Assembly: GCF_014203735.1 (NCBI RefSeq)
Contig: NZ_JACHJQ010000013.1
Span: 62,001-126,000, forward strand
Origin: Actinophytocola algeriensis
Lineage (GTDB): Bacteria; Actinomycetota; Actinomycetes; Mycobacteriales; Pseudonocardiaceae
Direction of reading: 5' to 3'
DNA: 64,000 nt
The notes beneath the pieces were generated by a model. The model was given only the letters and a program-made list of their open reading frames with translations, ran no database searches and had not been told where the DNA came from. The position numbers were made by a program, and so were the translations under genes. Numbering within the stretch: the first letter of the stretch is position 1; each line of letters begins with the position of its first letter. Positions 24,283 to 36,098 of this stretch are shown piece after piece.

Positions 24283-25223
24283 CAGGCCACTCCTCCCCCT
24301 GACCACCGTCGCTTGCGGGCGACGACGAAACGTACGGTGTCAGCGATCCAGTCCGAGTCGGTGCGCAGCACCAGGTGCCCGGCACCGGCGCCGCGGATCG
24401 CGGTGGCGACGCGTGACCGGTGCTCGGCGGCCGCGGCGGCGAACTCCCTGCGCAGCAGTGCCGAGGCGTGCACCTCGCGCTGACGGCCCGACTCCGGGTC
24501 GGACAGCACCACGGTGCCGACCTCGGGCAGGTCCACGTCGCGCGGGTCGAGCACCTCGATCGCGATCAGCTCGTGCCGGGTGGACAGGCCACGCAGCGGC
24601 CGCTGCCAGTCGATGTCGCCGAGGAAGTCGGAGATCACCACGGCGAGGCCGCGGCGGCGGGGTGGGCGGCGCAGCTGTTCGAGCGCGTCCCGCAGGTCAC
24701 CGCGGGTGCCCTCGGGCGCACGGGGCATCTCGGCGACCTTGCGGACCAGGCCGCGGGCGTGCGCGAGCCCACCGCGGGCCGGCACGCGGTTGGTCTTCTC
24801 GCCGGTGGCGATGACCGCGCCGATCCGGTTGCCGCCCCCACCGGTCAGGTGCGCGATCGCGGCGGTCGCGGCGACCACCAGGTCCCGCTTCTCGCACGCC
24901 GCGGTGCCGAAGTCGAGGCTCGCGGACAGGTCGGCCACGAGCCACGTCTCCAGCTCGCGGTCGGCGACGGTCTCGCGGATGTGCGGCTCGGTCGTGCGCG
25001 CGGTGACCGCCCAGTCCATGCGACGCACGTCGTCTCCGGGCTGGTAGACCCGTGCCTCACCCGGCTCGGAGCCCGGACCCGGCACGAGCCCGAGGTGGTT
25101 GCCCTGGAGCAGCCCGTCGAGCCTGCGGCGCACGTCCAGTTCGAGCAGCCGCAGCCCGTGCTCCATCCGGTCCCCTTGCAGGATCGGCGGTGCCCAGCTC
25201 GGCCGCTCCTTCTCCCGACTCAC
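24282..25223 (-). CDS. DUF58-domain protein (Rv1480-like) of the MoxR module
   Basis: 313-aa cytosolic protein. GSEPGEARVYQPGDDVRRMDWAVTARTTEPHIRE is the DUF58 hallmark (G-D-D-x(2)-R-x-I/M-D-W). WLVADLSASLDFGTA and LAVVISDFLGDIDW resemble a degenerate VWA fold around it. It couples to moxR (GTGA overlap 25220-25223) and to the VWA gene (overlap at 24282-24284). Role inferred: adaptor between MoxR ATPase and the membrane VWA protein. Confidence 0.92.
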   Translation of the reverse strand: MSREKERPSWAPPILQGDRMEHGLRLLELDVRRRLDGLLQGNHLGLVPGPGSEPGEARVYQPGDDVRRMDWAVTARTTEPHIRETVADRELETWLVADLSASLDFGTAACEKRDLVVAATAAIAHLTGGGGNRIGAVIATGEKTNRVPARGGLAHARGLVRKVAEMPRAPEGTRGDLRDALEQLRRPPRRRGLAVVISDFLGDIDWQRPLRGLSTRHELIAIEVLDPRDVDLPEVGTVVLSDPESGRQREVHASALLRREFAAAAAEHRSRVATAIRGAGAGHLVLRTDSDWIADTVRFVVARKRRWSGGGVA

Positions 25224-26293
25224 CTACCAGCCACCCCTACGGGAGGCGGCTGCACCCCACCCGACTGCGGGCGGGCGGAGACCTGCGGCAACGGCACGGT
25301 CTGCAGCACGCGGGACACGATGTGGTCGACCGGCACGCCGTCGGCGAGCGCGTCGTAGGACAGGACGAGGCGGTGGCGCAGCACGTCCGGCACCACGTCC
25401 ACGACGTCCTGCGGCAGCACGTAGTCACGGCCGCGGACCAGCGCGAGTGCGCGGGAGGCGGCGACGATGCCGAGGCTCGCGCGCGGCGAGGCGCCGTAGG
25501 CGACCCAGCCCGCGACGTCGGCCAGGCCGTGCTCGGCCGGGGTGCGGGTCGCGAGGACCACGCGGACGGTGTAGTCGACGAGCGCGTGGTGGACGAACAC
25601 CCGCGCCGCCACGTCCTGGAGGCGGACCAGCTCGGCGGGGGTCAGCACCTGGTGCGGCTCCGGCGCGGTCACGCCCATCCGGTAGACGATCTCGCGCTCC
25701 TCCTCGGCCGTCGGGTAGTCGACGACGATCTTGAAGAGGAACCGGTCGCGCTGCGCCTCCGGCAGCGGGTAGACGCCCTCGTTCTCGATCGGGTTCTGCG
25801 TCGCCAGCACGAGGAAGGGATCCGGCATCGGGAAGGTCTGGCCGCCGATCGACACGTGCCGCTCGGCCATCACCTCCAGCATCGCCGACTGCACCTTCGC
25901 CGGCGCGCGGTTGATCTCGTCGGCGAGCACGAAGTTCGCGACCACCGGCCCCAGCTCGACGTCGAACTTCTCGGCGCCCTGACGGTAGATCCGCGTGCCG
26001 AGGATGTCGGCGGGCACGAGGTCGGGGGTGAACTGCACACGTGTGAACGATCCGCCGACGACCTTCGCGAAGGTCTCCACGGCCAGCGTCTTCGCGACGC
26101 CCGGCACACCCTCGAGGAGCAGGTGCCCCTTGGACAGCAGGCCGACGAGCATCCGCTCGACCAGCCGGTCCTGTCCCACGATGACCCGCTTGACCTCGAA
26201 CACGGTGCGTTCGAGGAGCTGAGCGTCCCGCGCCGGGGTGCTGGCGGGCGTCTCGCCCGCCGTTCCGTTCACCGACTCCGCCGGCTCGGTCAC
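25220..26293 (-). CDS. moxR: MoxR-family AAA+ ATPase
   Basis: 357-aa AAA+ chaperone-like ATPase. VIVGQDRLVERMLVGLLSKGHLLLEGVPGVAKT holds Walker A; QFTPDLVPADILGTRIY, GPVVANFVLADEINRAPAKVQSAMLEVMAE (Walker B) and FLVLATQNPIENEGVYPLPEAQRDRF are MoxR signatures. Start GTG 26291-26293 has AGGAGG 7 nt upstream. First gene of the operon with DUF58 and VWA partners. Residues 1-25 are a short acidic, Ala/Thr-rich tail. Confidence 0.95.
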   Translation of the reverse strand: MTEPAESVNGTAGETPASTPARDAQLLERTVFEVKRVIVGQDRLVERMLVGLLSKGHLLLEGVPGVAKTLAVETFAKVVGGSFTRVQFTPDLVPADILGTRIYRQGAEKFDVELGPVVANFVLADEINRAPAKVQSAMLEVMAERHVSIGGQTFPMPDPFLVLATQNPIENEGVYPLPEAQRDRFLFKIVVDYPTAEEEREIVYRMGVTAPEPHQVLTPAELVRLQDVAARVFVHHALVDYTVRVVLATRTPAEHGLADVAGWVAYGASPRASLGIVAASRALALVRGRDYVLPQDVVDVVPDVLRHRLVLSYDALADGVPVDHIVSRVLQTVPLPQVSARPQSGGVQPPPVGVAGR

Positions 26294-26378
26294 TGACCAA
26301 CCTCCTAGTGAAGCTTTATTTCTCCGGTCTACAGGCAACCTGACGAGCGGTGTGACGGCTGTGAACTGCGTCCACTCC

Positions 26379-27035
26379 TCACCCGTGACGGGTGTCCGGG
26401 GCGGCGGCCGCGAGGGCGTCGACACTGCCGGACATGATCGTCCGCACGTGCTCGGTGATGTGCTCGGCCGGCCAGTCCCACCAGGCCAGTGCCAGCAGCC
26501 GGCTGACGTCCGCGTCGTCGTAGCGGGTGCGGATGAGCCGGGCCGGGTTGCCGCCGACGATGCCGTAGTCCGGGACGTCGCTCGTCACCACGGCACCCGC
26601 GGCGACGATCGCCCCGTTGCCGATCCGCACGCCGGGCAGCACCGTCGCGCCGTGGCCGAACCAGACGTCGTTGCCGACCACGGTGTCGCCGCGGTTCGGG
26701 AGGCCGGTGAGGAGGTCCATGTGCTCGGCCCACGAGCCGCCCATGGTGGGGAACGGGAACGTCGACGGGCCGTCCATGCGGTGGTTGGCGCCGTTCATGA
26801 TGAACCGCACGCCCGTGCCCAGCGCGCAGAACCTGCCGATCACCAGCTTCTCCGGCCCGTAGTGGTAGAGCACGTTGCGCGTCTCGAACGCGGTCGCGTC
26901 GTCCGGGTCGTCGTAGTAGGTGTACTCCCCGACCTCGATCAGCGGGGACGTCACCAGCGGCCTGAGCAACACCACTCTCGGCTGGTCGGGCATCGGGTGG
27001 AGGACCGTCGGGTCAGCGGGCACCGGCATGATCAC
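26379..27035 (-). CDS. Xenobiotic-type (CatB/Vat-like) hexapeptide O-acetyltransferase
   Basis: 218-aa left-handed beta-helix acetyltransferase. [48 protein letters not shown] is the typical Vat/CatB block; NHRMD holds the catalytic His. Hexapeptide repeats follow ([38 protein letters not shown]) and [18 protein letters not shown]. Family members acetylate chloramphenicol or streptogramin A, but chromosomal homologues may have other substrates, so resistance is not implied. GTG 27035 or ATG 27029 could start it; neither has a strong Shine-Dalgarno. Confidence 0.88.
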   Translation of the reverse strand: MIMPVPADPTVLHPMPDQPRVVLLRPLVTSPLIEVGEYTYYDDPDDATAFETRNVLYHYGPEKLVIGRFCALGTGVRFIMNGANHRMDGPSTFPFPTMGGSWAEHMDLLTGLPNRGDTVVGNDVWFGHGATVLPGVRIGNGAIVAAGAVVTSDVPDYGIVGGNPARLIRTRYDDADVSRLLALAWWDWPAEHITEHVRTIMSGSVDALAAAAPDTRHG

Positions 27036-27082
27036 CAGGCTCTCACGCGGTGGCCACCGGTTACGGGCGCATACTCCTGATC

Positions 27083-27175
27083 ATGGCGTACGACACCGAC
27101 CCGGCCGGCCGGGCGCGCGAGCTGCCCCGGGGCGTCACCCACGCCCGCGCTCTGTCCGCGAAGCGGGGCCGCTGA
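27083..27175 (+). CDS. Possible 30-residue small ORF upstream of the MOSC gene
   Basis: ATG 27083 opens a 30-codon frame (MAYDTDPAGRARELPRGVTH...) ending at TGA 27173-27175, 1 nt before the MOSC gene's ATG 27177. Close spacing suggests translational coupling. It could instead be a remnant of a longer protein or an unused frame. Its charged, Arg-rich product resembles nothing I know. Confidence 0.35.
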   Translation: MAYDTDPAGRARELPRGVTHARALSAKRGR

Positions 27176-27176
27176 C

Positions 27177-27719
27177 ATGGGCGGACATGTCACGGCGGTC
27201 AGCAGCAGCCCGGCGCACACGTTCAGCAAGCCGAACCGCGACGACATCCGCCTGCTCACGGGCCTCGGCGTCGAGGGGGACGCGCACCTGGGCGTGACGG
27301 TCAAGCACCGCTCCCGGGTCGCCCGCGACCCGTCCCAGCCGAACCTGCGGCAGGTCCACCTCATCCACGCCGAGCTGCACGACGAGCTGCTCGCGGCGGG
27401 CTTCACCGTCACGGCGGGCGACATGGGCGAGAACGTGACCACCCGCGGCGTCGACCTCCTCGCGCTGCCGACGGGCACCCGCCTGCGCCTCGGCGACTCG
27501 GCGGTGGTCGAGGTGACCGGCCTGCGCAACCCGTGCGTGCAGCTCGACGCCTTCCAGCCGGGCCTGATGAAAGCGGTGCTGGACCGCGACGAACACGGTG
27601 CCCTCGTCCGCAAGGCGGGCGTCATGGCGATCGTCCTGGCCGACGGCGCGGTCCGCGCCGACGACCCCGTCGAGGTGGAGCTGCCCACCGGTCCGCACCG
27701 GCCGCTCGCGCCGGTGTGA
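27177..27719 (+). CDS. MOSC-domain protein
   Basis: 180-aa protein with a C-terminal-type MOSC (molybdenum cofactor sulfurase C-terminal) fold. Visible: GGHVTAVSSSPAHTFSKPN, GVEGDAHLGVTVKHRSRV, RQVHLIHAELHDELLAAGFTVTAGDMGENVTTRGVDLLALP, and GLRNPCVQLDAFQPGLM with the conserved Cys thought to carry sulfur. Stand-alone MOSC proteins act on Moco-dependent detoxification or metal-sulfur transfer (family knowledge). Converges on the NlpC/P60 gene with only 7 bp between stops and no clear terminator. Confidence 0.88.
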   Translation: MGGHVTAVSSSPAHTFSKPNRDDIRLLTGLGVEGDAHLGVTVKHRSRVARDPSQPNLRQVHLIHAELHDELLAAGFTVTAGDMGENVTTRGVDLLALPTGTRLRLGDSAVVEVTGLRNPCVQLDAFQPGLMKAVLDRDEHGALVRKAGVMAIVLADGAVRADDPVEVELPTGPHRPLAPV

Positions 27720-27726
27720 CGGTGGG

Positions 27727-29037
27727 TCAGAGGACCCTGGTGGCGTAGCCGACGATGCCGCCGTAGCGGACGGACGTGACCCGGACGCGGGAGCCGGAGA
27801 ACGGGGCCTCGATCATCCGGCCGTCGCCGATGTAGAGGGCGACGTGGTGGATGCGGCCGCGGGTCGCCCAGAACAGCATGTCGCCCGGCGCCTTCTGGGA
27901 CAGCGGCACGCGCCTGCCGGCCCGTGCCTGGTAGCCGCTGTAGTGCGGCAACCGGACGCCGACGCCCGCGAACGCGTAGATCATCAGGCCGGAGCAGTCG
28001 AAGCCGATCTTGTTGTAGTCGCCGTGGGAGTCGGCGACGCCGCCGTCGCGGATGCCCCTGGTCGGGCCGTGCGCGTTGCCGCCTCCCCAGGCGTAGGGGA
28101 CGCCGAGCTGCGTCATCGCGCGGTTGATCACCGTGCGCGCGCCGCCGGACGACGGGGGCAGCGCCACTCCTCCGCCGCCGCCACCACCACCGCCGCCGCC
28201 GCCGGACGGGCGGGACTGCGCGGCTTCCTCGGCCTGCTTGGCGGCGAGCCAGTCGAGGTAGCGCTGCCGCTGGCTCGACAGGCCCGACGTGTTGGCCTGC
28301 GCCGCCGTGAGCTGGGCTTCGGCGGCGCTCTTCTGCGACTCGAGCTGGGAGGTCGCCGCGACCTGGTCGGTCTGGGCCTGCCGCGCGGCGGCGGTGGCGG
28401 CGTCGGCCGCCTGCTTGGCCGCCGCGGCCGCCGCCTGCTTCTGGTTGGCGAGGTCGAGCGCCTCGCGGGCGGCGGAGTCCTTGTTCGCCTGGTCGGTCCT
28501 GGCCACCTCCATGGTGTCCAGTGCGTCGAGCCTGCTCTCGCCGACCGCCTCCAGCAGCTGCGCGCGCTGGAGCAGGTCCTCCGGGCTCTTCGAGCCGATG
28601 TAGGCCGACATCGAGCCGATGGTCGAGCCCTGCTTGTAGCTGCCTGCGGCGAACTCGTCGAGCTGCTCGCGCGCGTTGTCCACATCGGAGGACGCGGTGG
28701 CCGCGGCGACCTTCGCGACGTCCGCGTCGGACTTCGCCTTGGCGGCCTCGTCCTGCGCGGTCTGCAGGTCGACCAGCGCCCGGTTGGCGTCCTCCATCTT
28801 CAGCTCGACGTCGGCCACCAGCTGCGCGAGCTGTGCCTCCGCCTGCGCGACCTGGTTGGTGAGCTGACCGACCCTGGTGGCCTTGGTCCGCGCGTCGGCC
28901 TTGCTGGCGCCCAGCTCGGAGTCGCTGGGGTTCGGCGGCGGGGGCGGCACGGCCACCGCCGTGCCCGCGCCCATGCTCACGACGAGCAACAGTGAGGCCG
29001 CGACGATCCGCAGCCCGGTGCCGGCCAGCCTGCCCAC
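27727..29037 (-). CDS. NlpC/P60 peptidoglycan hydrolase with coiled-coil inhibitory domain (RipA-like)
   Basis: 436-aa exported cell-wall endopeptidase. An N-terminal hydrophobic segment (IVAASLLLVVSMGAG) ends near AVPPPP. Residues about 50-285 are an Ala/Gln/Asp-rich coiled coil with LDEFAAGSYKQGSTIGSMSAYIGS, as in RipA-type proteins. A run of 12 glycines links to the C-terminal NlpC/P60 domain: VPYAWGGGNAHGPT, catalytic Cys in IGFDCSGLMIYAF, His in RIHHVALYIGDGRMIEAP. GTG 29037 has GGGAGG 8 nt upstream. Neighbour of the moxR operon, as ripA is in mycobacteria. The coiled coil likely keeps the enzyme in check until division. Confidence 0.92.
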   Translation of the reverse strand: MGRLAGTGLRIVAASLLLVVSMGAGTAVAVPPPPPNPSDSELGASKADARTKATRVGQLTNQVAQAEAQLAQLVADVELKMEDANRALVDLQTAQDEAAKAKSDADVAKVAAATASSDVDNAREQLDEFAAGSYKQGSTIGSMSAYIGSKSPEDLLQRAQLLEAVGESRLDALDTMEVARTDQANKDSAAREALDLANQKQAAAAAAKQAADAATAAARQAQTDQVAATSQLESQKSAAEAQLTAAQANTSGLSSQRQRYLDWLAAKQAEEAAQSRPSGGGGGGGGGGGGVALPPSSGGARTVINRAMTQLGVPYAWGGGNAHGPTRGIRDGGVADSHGDYNKIGFDCSGLMIYAFAGVGVRLPHYSGYQARAGRRVPLSQKAPGDMLFWATRGRIHHVALYIGDGRMIEAPFSGSRVRVTSVRYGGIVGYATRVL

Positions 29038-29248
29038 GGTGACAACCTCCCTCGCGCCGACCCGCACTCCCCTGAACAGCGGGGACAGCGGCCCCACTGT
29101 GCCACTGTGGACACATCAAGCACCACTCGCAACACCAGGAACTCAGACAACCTGCGCAACTTTCACCCCAATGAACACGCCAGACACACCGAGAGTGGTT
29201 ACGGAGGGTGTCGTCGGTGCCACCGGCCAGGGCTGACACCATGGCGAC

Positions 29249-29737
29249 GTGCTGTCGAGAATCGCGGCCCGCCCGCACACGCCGGTCGCCATCGCCGCCG
29301 TCGGGGTGACCGCGGCCGGGCTGGTGGCCGTCGGGATCGGCACGTTCCTGCCGTGGGTGAAGTCGGGGACCGTGCTGCGTGACAGCTACCAGTCGATCGC
29401 GATCATCCGCACGATCAAGGTGCTCGACGGGAGCCCGCTGGCGCTGGTGCTCGACGCCTGGACGCTGCTGATCCCGGTGATCACGCTCAGCGTCATCGTG
29501 TACGCACTCGGTTTCCGCCGGTCGGCCGCAACGATTTCCGCCATTGTGGCGATAATCAGCGGAACCGTGGCGGGGTCCGCCACCGTCCTAGGCGGTGGCG
29601 AAGAAGTCCGCCTCGGCATCTCGAGCACCGGCCCCGTGACAACGTTGATCGGGGCCGCACTGACACTGGTCGGGGTCGTCGGCATCTTCGCTGGCCGGCG
29701 CAGTCGCGCGACCGAAGACGCAGGAGGGGAACCGTGA
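29249..29737 (+). CDS. Four-helix membrane protein of unknown function
   Basis: 162 aa with four hydrophobic segments: [63 protein letters not shown] and [18 protein letters not shown], then a short acidic tail. The extracellular loop after helix 1 holds [17 protein letters not shown]. Its last codons overlap the GTG of the next gene (29734-29737), so the two are coupled. No family is recognised. Confidence 0.75.
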   Translation: MLSRIAARPHTPVAIAAVGVTAAGLVAVGIGTFLPWVKSGTVLRDSYQSIAIIRTIKVLDGSPLALVLDAWTLLIPVITLSVIVYALGFRRSAATISAIVAIISGTVAGSATVLGGGEEVRLGISSTGPVTTLIGAALTLVGVVGIFAGRRSRATEDAGGEP

Positions 29738-31230
29738 CCTATCCAGGTTCAGGCGGCCAGTGGCAGCCGAACGATCCGAACCAGCAGGCCCCGGGTGGCT
29801 ACCCGCAGCCGGGTTACGGCCAGCAGCCCGGCTACCCGCAGCAGGGTGGCTACCCGCAGACCGGTCCGCAGCCACAGCAGGGGGGCTATCCCCAGTCCGG
29901 CCCGCAGCCCGTGCAGGGTTATCCGCAGACGGGTCCGCAGGGTTTCCAGCAGCCGCAGACCGGCGGCTTCGCACAGCAGCAGTACGGGCAGCCGAACTTC
30001 GGCGGCCTCGGCGGCGAGCCGCCCAAGAAGCGCGGCAAGGGCCCGATCATCGGCGCGATCGCCGCGGTGATCGTGGTCGCGCTCGGCGTCGGCGCGACGA
30101 TCTTCGTGCTGAACCGGAGCAGCGGCGACCAGGCCGGCCAGGACAACCCGACGCAGGCGGCGACCAACCTGGTCAACAGCCTCAGCCAGGGTGACGTGCT
30201 CGGGGTGCTCGAGAGCCTCACGCCCGCCGAGTCCGCGCTGCTGGTCGACTTCAACGCGAAGACCACCCAGCGCCTCAAGGAGCTGAAGGTCTACAAGGAG
30301 GACGCCGACCCGAACAAGCTGCACGGCGCGGCGGTCGAGGCGACCGACCTCAAGTACGACGAGGCCGGCGCGGAGAAGGTCAACGACCACCTGACCATCA
30401 CCAAGCTCATCGGCGGCACCGTGTCGTTCCGCGCGGACCTCAACGAGCTGCCGCTGACCGACGAGTTCATGCAGGCCGCGTTCCCCGACGGCGTGCCGAC
30501 CGAGTCGACGGACGAGAAGGTGAACATCGCCGAGGTCGTCAAGGAGACCGGCGAGCCGATCCGCATCGCGACCGTCAAGGTCGACGACAAGTGGTACCCG
30601 AGCCTCTTCTACACCGTCGCCGACTACGCACTGGTGGACGCGGGCGAGGAGTGGCCGTCGGAGCCGATCGCGAACAACGGCGCCGACACGGCGGACAAGG
30701 CCGTCCAGGAGATGGTCCAGGCCGCGATCAACTCCGACATCGAGCGGGTCATCGAGCTGCTGCCGCCGGACGAGATGGGCGCCCTGCACGACGCGGGCCC
30801 GGTCCTGGTCGAGGCCGCGGGCCGTCCGTCCCCGGCCCCGGTGGAGGTCACCAAGCTGGACACCGTGTCGACCGACGCGGAAACCGGCGGCCAGAAGGTC
30901 ATGCTGAAAGAGGTCGAGATCAAGGCCGACGGCCAGACCTACCGCGTCGCCAAGGACGGTGACTGCTACACCGCCGAGGGCGAGGGCCAGACCCAGCAGC
31001 TGTGCGCCGACGACGTGGCGGCGGAGATCGGCGGCACCGACATGCCGGCGGATGTCCAGCAGGCCCTGGCCAACCTGGCGTCCGGCATGCTGAAGAACAC
31101 CGGCGTGGTCGCCACCGAGTTCGACGGCAAGTGGTACGTCAGCCCGCTGCGCACGTACAGCGAGCTGGGCCTGACCGCGCTGTCGGACCTGACCCCGGAG
31201 GACGTGCTCGCGCTCGTCACGATGAGCTGA
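29734..31230 (+). CDS. Pro/Gln/Tyr-rich single-pass membrane protein with large exposed domain
   Basis: 498 aa. Residues 1-95 are a low-complexity cytosolic tail of Gly-Tyr-Pro-Gln repeats ([20 protein letters not shown] type), common in actinobacterial membrane proteins and Ser/Thr-kinase neighbours. A KKRGKGP stop-transfer-like stretch leads to the single helix [22 protein letters not shown] (about 104-125). The remainder is exported and acidic: two similar halves contain [27 protein letters not shown] and [25 protein letters not shown], suggesting an internal duplication of a DUF4878-like fold, each followed by KWY(P/V)S near its end. Function unknown. Confidence 0.82.
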   Translation: MTYPGSGGQWQPNDPNQQAPGGYPQPGYGQQPGYPQQGGYPQTGPQPQQGGYPQSGPQPVQGYPQTGPQGFQQPQTGGFAQQQYGQPNFGGLGGEPPKKRGKGPIIGAIAAVIVVALGVGATIFVLNRSSGDQAGQDNPTQAATNLVNSLSQGDVLGVLESLTPAESALLVDFNAKTTQRLKELKVYKEDADPNKLHGAAVEATDLKYDEAGAEKVNDHLTITKLIGGTVSFRADLNELPLTDEFMQAAFPDGVPTESTDEKVNIAEVVKETGEPIRIATVKVDDKWYPSLFYTVADYALVDAGEEWPSEPIANNGADTADKAVQEMVQAAINSDIERVIELLPPDEMGALHDAGPVLVEAAGRPSPAPVEVTKLDTVSTDAETGGQKVMLKEVEIKADGQTYRVAKDGDCYTAEGEGQTQQLCADDVAAEIGGTDMPADVQQALANLASGMLKNTGVVATEFDGKWYVSPLRTYSELGLTALSDLTPEDVLALVTMS

Positions 31231-31243
31231 CGGTTCTTTCCCG

Positions 31244-31283
31244 GGAACGGCCCGGCACTCCGCGAGGGGTGCCGGGCCGTTCC
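31244..31283. terminator. Strong intrinsic hairpin between convergent genes
   Basis: A perfect 15-bp stem (GGAACGGCCCGGCAC / GTGCCGGGCCGTTCC) with a 10-nt loop lies between the stop of the membrane protein gene (31230) and the stop of the VOC gene (31290). It can terminate both strands. Confidence 0.9.
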
Positions 31284-31289
31284 ACGTTC

Positions 31290-31655
31290 TCAGCCCGCCA
31301 GGAACTCCAGGCGGTTGCCGCTGGGGTCGTTCGTGTGGAAGCGGCGGCGGCCCGGGATCTCGGCGGGGTCGGCCCAGCGGATCTCGTGGCCCGCGGCGGC
31401 GAGGGCCGCCGCGGTGGCGTCCACGTCGACCACGAAGGCCGGGTGGGCCTTCTTCGCCGGGCGGAAGTCCTCCTCGATGCCGACGTGCAGCTCCGCGTCC
31501 GGGCCGCCGTGGCCCGGGACCTGGAACCAGCAGCCGCCCCTGGCAGCCAGTAGTGGTGGTTTCCGCAGCTCAGCCCAGCCCAGCACGCCGGTGTAGTAAC
31601 CGCGCAGGCGGTCTTCGCTGCCCGGAGGTGCGGCGATCTGTACGTGGTGCAGCAT
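31290..31655 (-). CDS. VOC-family protein
   Basis: 121-aa single VOC domain. [25 protein letters not shown] is the first beta-alpha-beta with a likely metal His (residue 3 or 4). [41 protein letters not shown] follows, and the C-terminal [19 protein letters not shown] carries the canonical metal-site Glu. Start ATG 31653-31655 with GGAGGG upstream. Unlike the VOC protein at 11136 it keeps both usual metal-ligand positions. Divergent from acnA; substrate unknown. Confidence 0.9.
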   Translation of the reverse strand: MLHHVQIAAPPGSEDRLRGYYTGVLGWAELRKPPLLAARGGCWFQVPGHGGPDAELHVGIEEDFRPAKKAHPAFVVDVDATAAALAAAGHEIRWADPAEIPGRRRFHTNDPSGNRLEFLAG

Positions 31656-31671
31656 GGGTGGCGACCCTCCC

Positions 31672-31701
31672 TTGGCGTCGAATACAGGACAAGCGTACTG
31701 T
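31672..31701 (+). promoter_or_regulatory. acnA promoter with an overlapping AcnR operator
   Basis: TTGGCG (31672-31677), 18-bp spacer and TACTGT (31696-31701) form the promoter. CAGGACAAGCGTACTG (31685-31700) fits the AcnR-binding motif CAGNACnnncGTACTG described in Corynebacterium glutamicum at every fixed position and overlaps the -10 box, so AcnR should repress aconitase here. The acnR gene is at 40530-41102. Confidence 0.85.
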
Positions 31702-31757
31702 TTGACACGAGAGAGGTCGTTCCCGAACCGCACACCACAGGCCCCATGGAGTTGGAC

Positions 31758-34562
<2,805 letters not shown>

Positions 34563-34578
34563 TACACACTCCTACCCG

Positions 34579-34613
34579 GTGCCCGGCGACCCACGAGTCG
34601 CCGGGCACTTTTT
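34579..34613 (+). terminator. Rho-independent terminator of acnA
   Basis: GTGCCCGGCGA (34579-34589), 8-nt loop, TCGCCGGGCAC (34598-34608), then five T residues, 17 bp after the acnA stop. Confidence 0.93.
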
Positions 34614-34764
34614 CGTTGAGGGACAAGGAAAAGACATACAGCAGCTGGAGGACATGGGGAAGCGACCCACCGAAGGCGGCGACACTTTGGCCACCCCGTG
34701 GAGAACGTGACGACCACACCGCGGCCACGGCGAGCGGCGGCCACCGGCCAGCCGGGCCCGGCGA

Positions 34765-35670
34765 TCAGTTCCCCACCAGCTCCTCCCGCCGCACCCGGAA
34801 CAACACGGACACCCAAGTCCTGAAAGGGCGCCAGCCGTCGGCCACCTCACTCAGCTCCGCCTTCGTGGCCACCGGATAGACCCGCCGCATCTCCTCGTGC
34901 AACCGCGTCTCCGCGTCCGGGAACCCGTCCGGATGCGCGGCTCCGCGCAACAGCACCAGCTCTGACGAGAACTCCCCGATGCCCGGCAACGTCCGCAGCC
35001 GGGTCAGCGCCTCCGCCACCGGAATCGAACGCAGCTCCGCCGCGTCCAGCCTGCCGGCCTCGGCGGCCTCCGCGATCGCCTTCAGGCGGTCGCTCTTCAC
35101 CTCGCTGACCATCGGCACCATGGGCACCGCCCGGAGCACCGCGGGCGGCGGGAACGACGGCAGCACCACCCCGTGCACGTCCACCGACGACCCCAGCTCC
35201 CTCGCCAGGTTGCGTTTGATCGTCGCCGCCTGGTTCATCCGGATGCGGTGGCCGATGATGGCGAAACACGCTGCCTCGTAAGGGGAATGGAACGCCACCG
35301 GCCGCAACCCCGGATAGCGCGCCTGCAGGTCCCCGACCACCGGATCTCGCGCGCCGACGGCCGCGAAGCCGGTACCGTCCACGTCCAGCGACAGGATCCG
35401 CCGTGCGGCCGCCGCCGCGTTGTCCACATCGGACGGATCGCCGTGGACTGCCATGCGCACCGGGCCGTTCGGGCCCGCCTGTTTCACCAGTACACCCACC
35501 GGCCGCCAACTCGGTGCGACCGGGAACGCGAGCCGTAGCTCGCCGGGGCTGGCTGCCGCGTCGGCGCGTGCCGCGGGTGCGAAGCCCTCGAGGAAACGGG
35601 CGCTCGCCGTGAGGTCGAAGGGCCCCTGGACGGGGACGTCAAGCCAGGTGACCTGGTCGATGGTTGTCAT
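34765..35670 (-). CDS. AlkA-like DNA glycosylase (HhH-GPD superfamily)
   Basis: 301-aa base-excision enzyme removing alkylated purines (family role). The first 95 residues match the AlkA N-terminal domain. PYEAACFAIIGHRIRMNQAATIKRNLARELGS begins the helical core. The helix-hairpin-helix is LRTLPGIGEFSSELVLLRGAAHPDGFPDAE, with catalytic Asp in HPD. The tail VADGWRPFRTWVSVLFRVRREEL includes the conserved WRPFR. ATG 35668-35670 follows the alignment-supported N-terminus MTTIDQVTWLDVPV. Lies between acnA and the egt operon. Confidence 0.88.
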   Translation of the reverse strand: MTTIDQVTWLDVPVQGPFDLTASARFLEGFAPAARADAAASPGELRLAFPVAPSWRPVGVLVKQAGPNGPVRMAVHGDPSDVDNAAAAARRILSLDVDGTGFAAVGARDPVVGDLQARYPGLRPVAFHSPYEAACFAIIGHRIRMNQAATIKRNLARELGSSVDVHGVVLPSFPPPAVLRAVPMVPMVSEVKSDRLKAIAEAAEAGRLDAAELRSIPVAEALTRLRTLPGIGEFSSELVLLRGAAHPDGFPDAETRLHEEMRRVYPVATKAELSEVADGWRPFRTWVSVLFRVRREELVGN

Positions 35671-35980
35671 GGGGACACCATGCCCCGGGGCACCGACAGA
35701 AACGGGCCGGAGCGGCGAGCGAATGTCCCATTCGCTCGGAGAGGTGCCCGGCACGCCAGCAGGCGGCCACAAAGGTCAGTTGCCGCCGAGGGTGGGGCGT
35801 CCGTGCCGCGCCAGGCGGAGGTCGAGCGGTTGCCCTGCTCCGGTCGGCCTGCGCGGCGCCGGACTCCTCACGCTCCCGTACCGGGAAGCGCTCGTTCAGG
35901 TCGACCAGCGCCGGTGCCACCGCCATCAGTGCGATGACCGCCAGGCCGACGACGATGCCCAAGGTCGCCAGAACGCTCAT
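35639..35980 (-). CDS. Possible small membrane protein upstream of the glycosylase gene
   Basis: ATG 35978-35980 follows GGGGAG by about 6 nt. The first 30 residues (LATLGIVVGLAVIALMAVAPALV) form one clean transmembrane helix, followed by DLNERFPVREREESG, a believable short protein. The remaining 70 residues are Arg/Pro/Ala-rich and run into the glycosylase 5' end with a 32-bp overlap, which looks like frame run-on. Either the natural stop was lost or only the N-terminal part matters. Confidence 0.45.
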   Translation of the reverse strand: MSVLATLGIVVGLAVIALMAVAPALVDLNERFPVREREESGAAQADRSRATARPPPGAARTPHPRRQLTFVAACWRAGHLSERMGHSLAAPARFCRCPGAWCPHDNHRPGHLA

Positions 35981-36043
35981 GATTTACTCCCCTGCTCTTT
36001 TCTCGTGTACCTCCACTTTCGTCGTTCTCGCTGGTCAGCGGAT

Positions 36044-36072
36044 CGGCCGATGGGCTGGTCGCCCATCGGCCG
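36044..36072. terminator. 12-bp perfect hairpin downstream of egtD
   Basis: CGGCCGATGGGC (36044-36055), loop TGGTC, GCCCATCGGCCG (36061-36072), 27 bp after the egtD stop on the minus strand. There is no T-run, as is usual for many actinobacterial terminators. Confidence 0.75.
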
Positions 36073-36098
36073 AGTGGTTCCTCCTACCGCCGAACGAC

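Noticed and set aside
26379-27035. Calling the CatB/Vat-like acetyltransferase an antibiotic-resistance gene
   Set aside because: Fold and motifs fit, but chromosomal homologues have varied substrates and no resistance context is present.
29038-29248. Possible c-di-AMP (ydaO) riboswitch before the NlpC/P60 gene, because of a TTGGGGTGAA-like stretch
   Set aside because: The remaining conserved ydaO blocks are absent and the distance is wrong; likely chance.
27032-29278. Very long antisense reading frames, e.g. over the NlpC/P60 gene, the hydrolase-ABC fusion (6648-9560) and aconitase (31290-33353)
   Set aside because: They are side effects of high GC: Arg/Gly/Pro/His-rich products without domains lying opposite clear genes.
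34614-34764. Small gene between acnA and the DNA glycosylase
   Set aside because: Frames there have no plausible start signals or codon bias.
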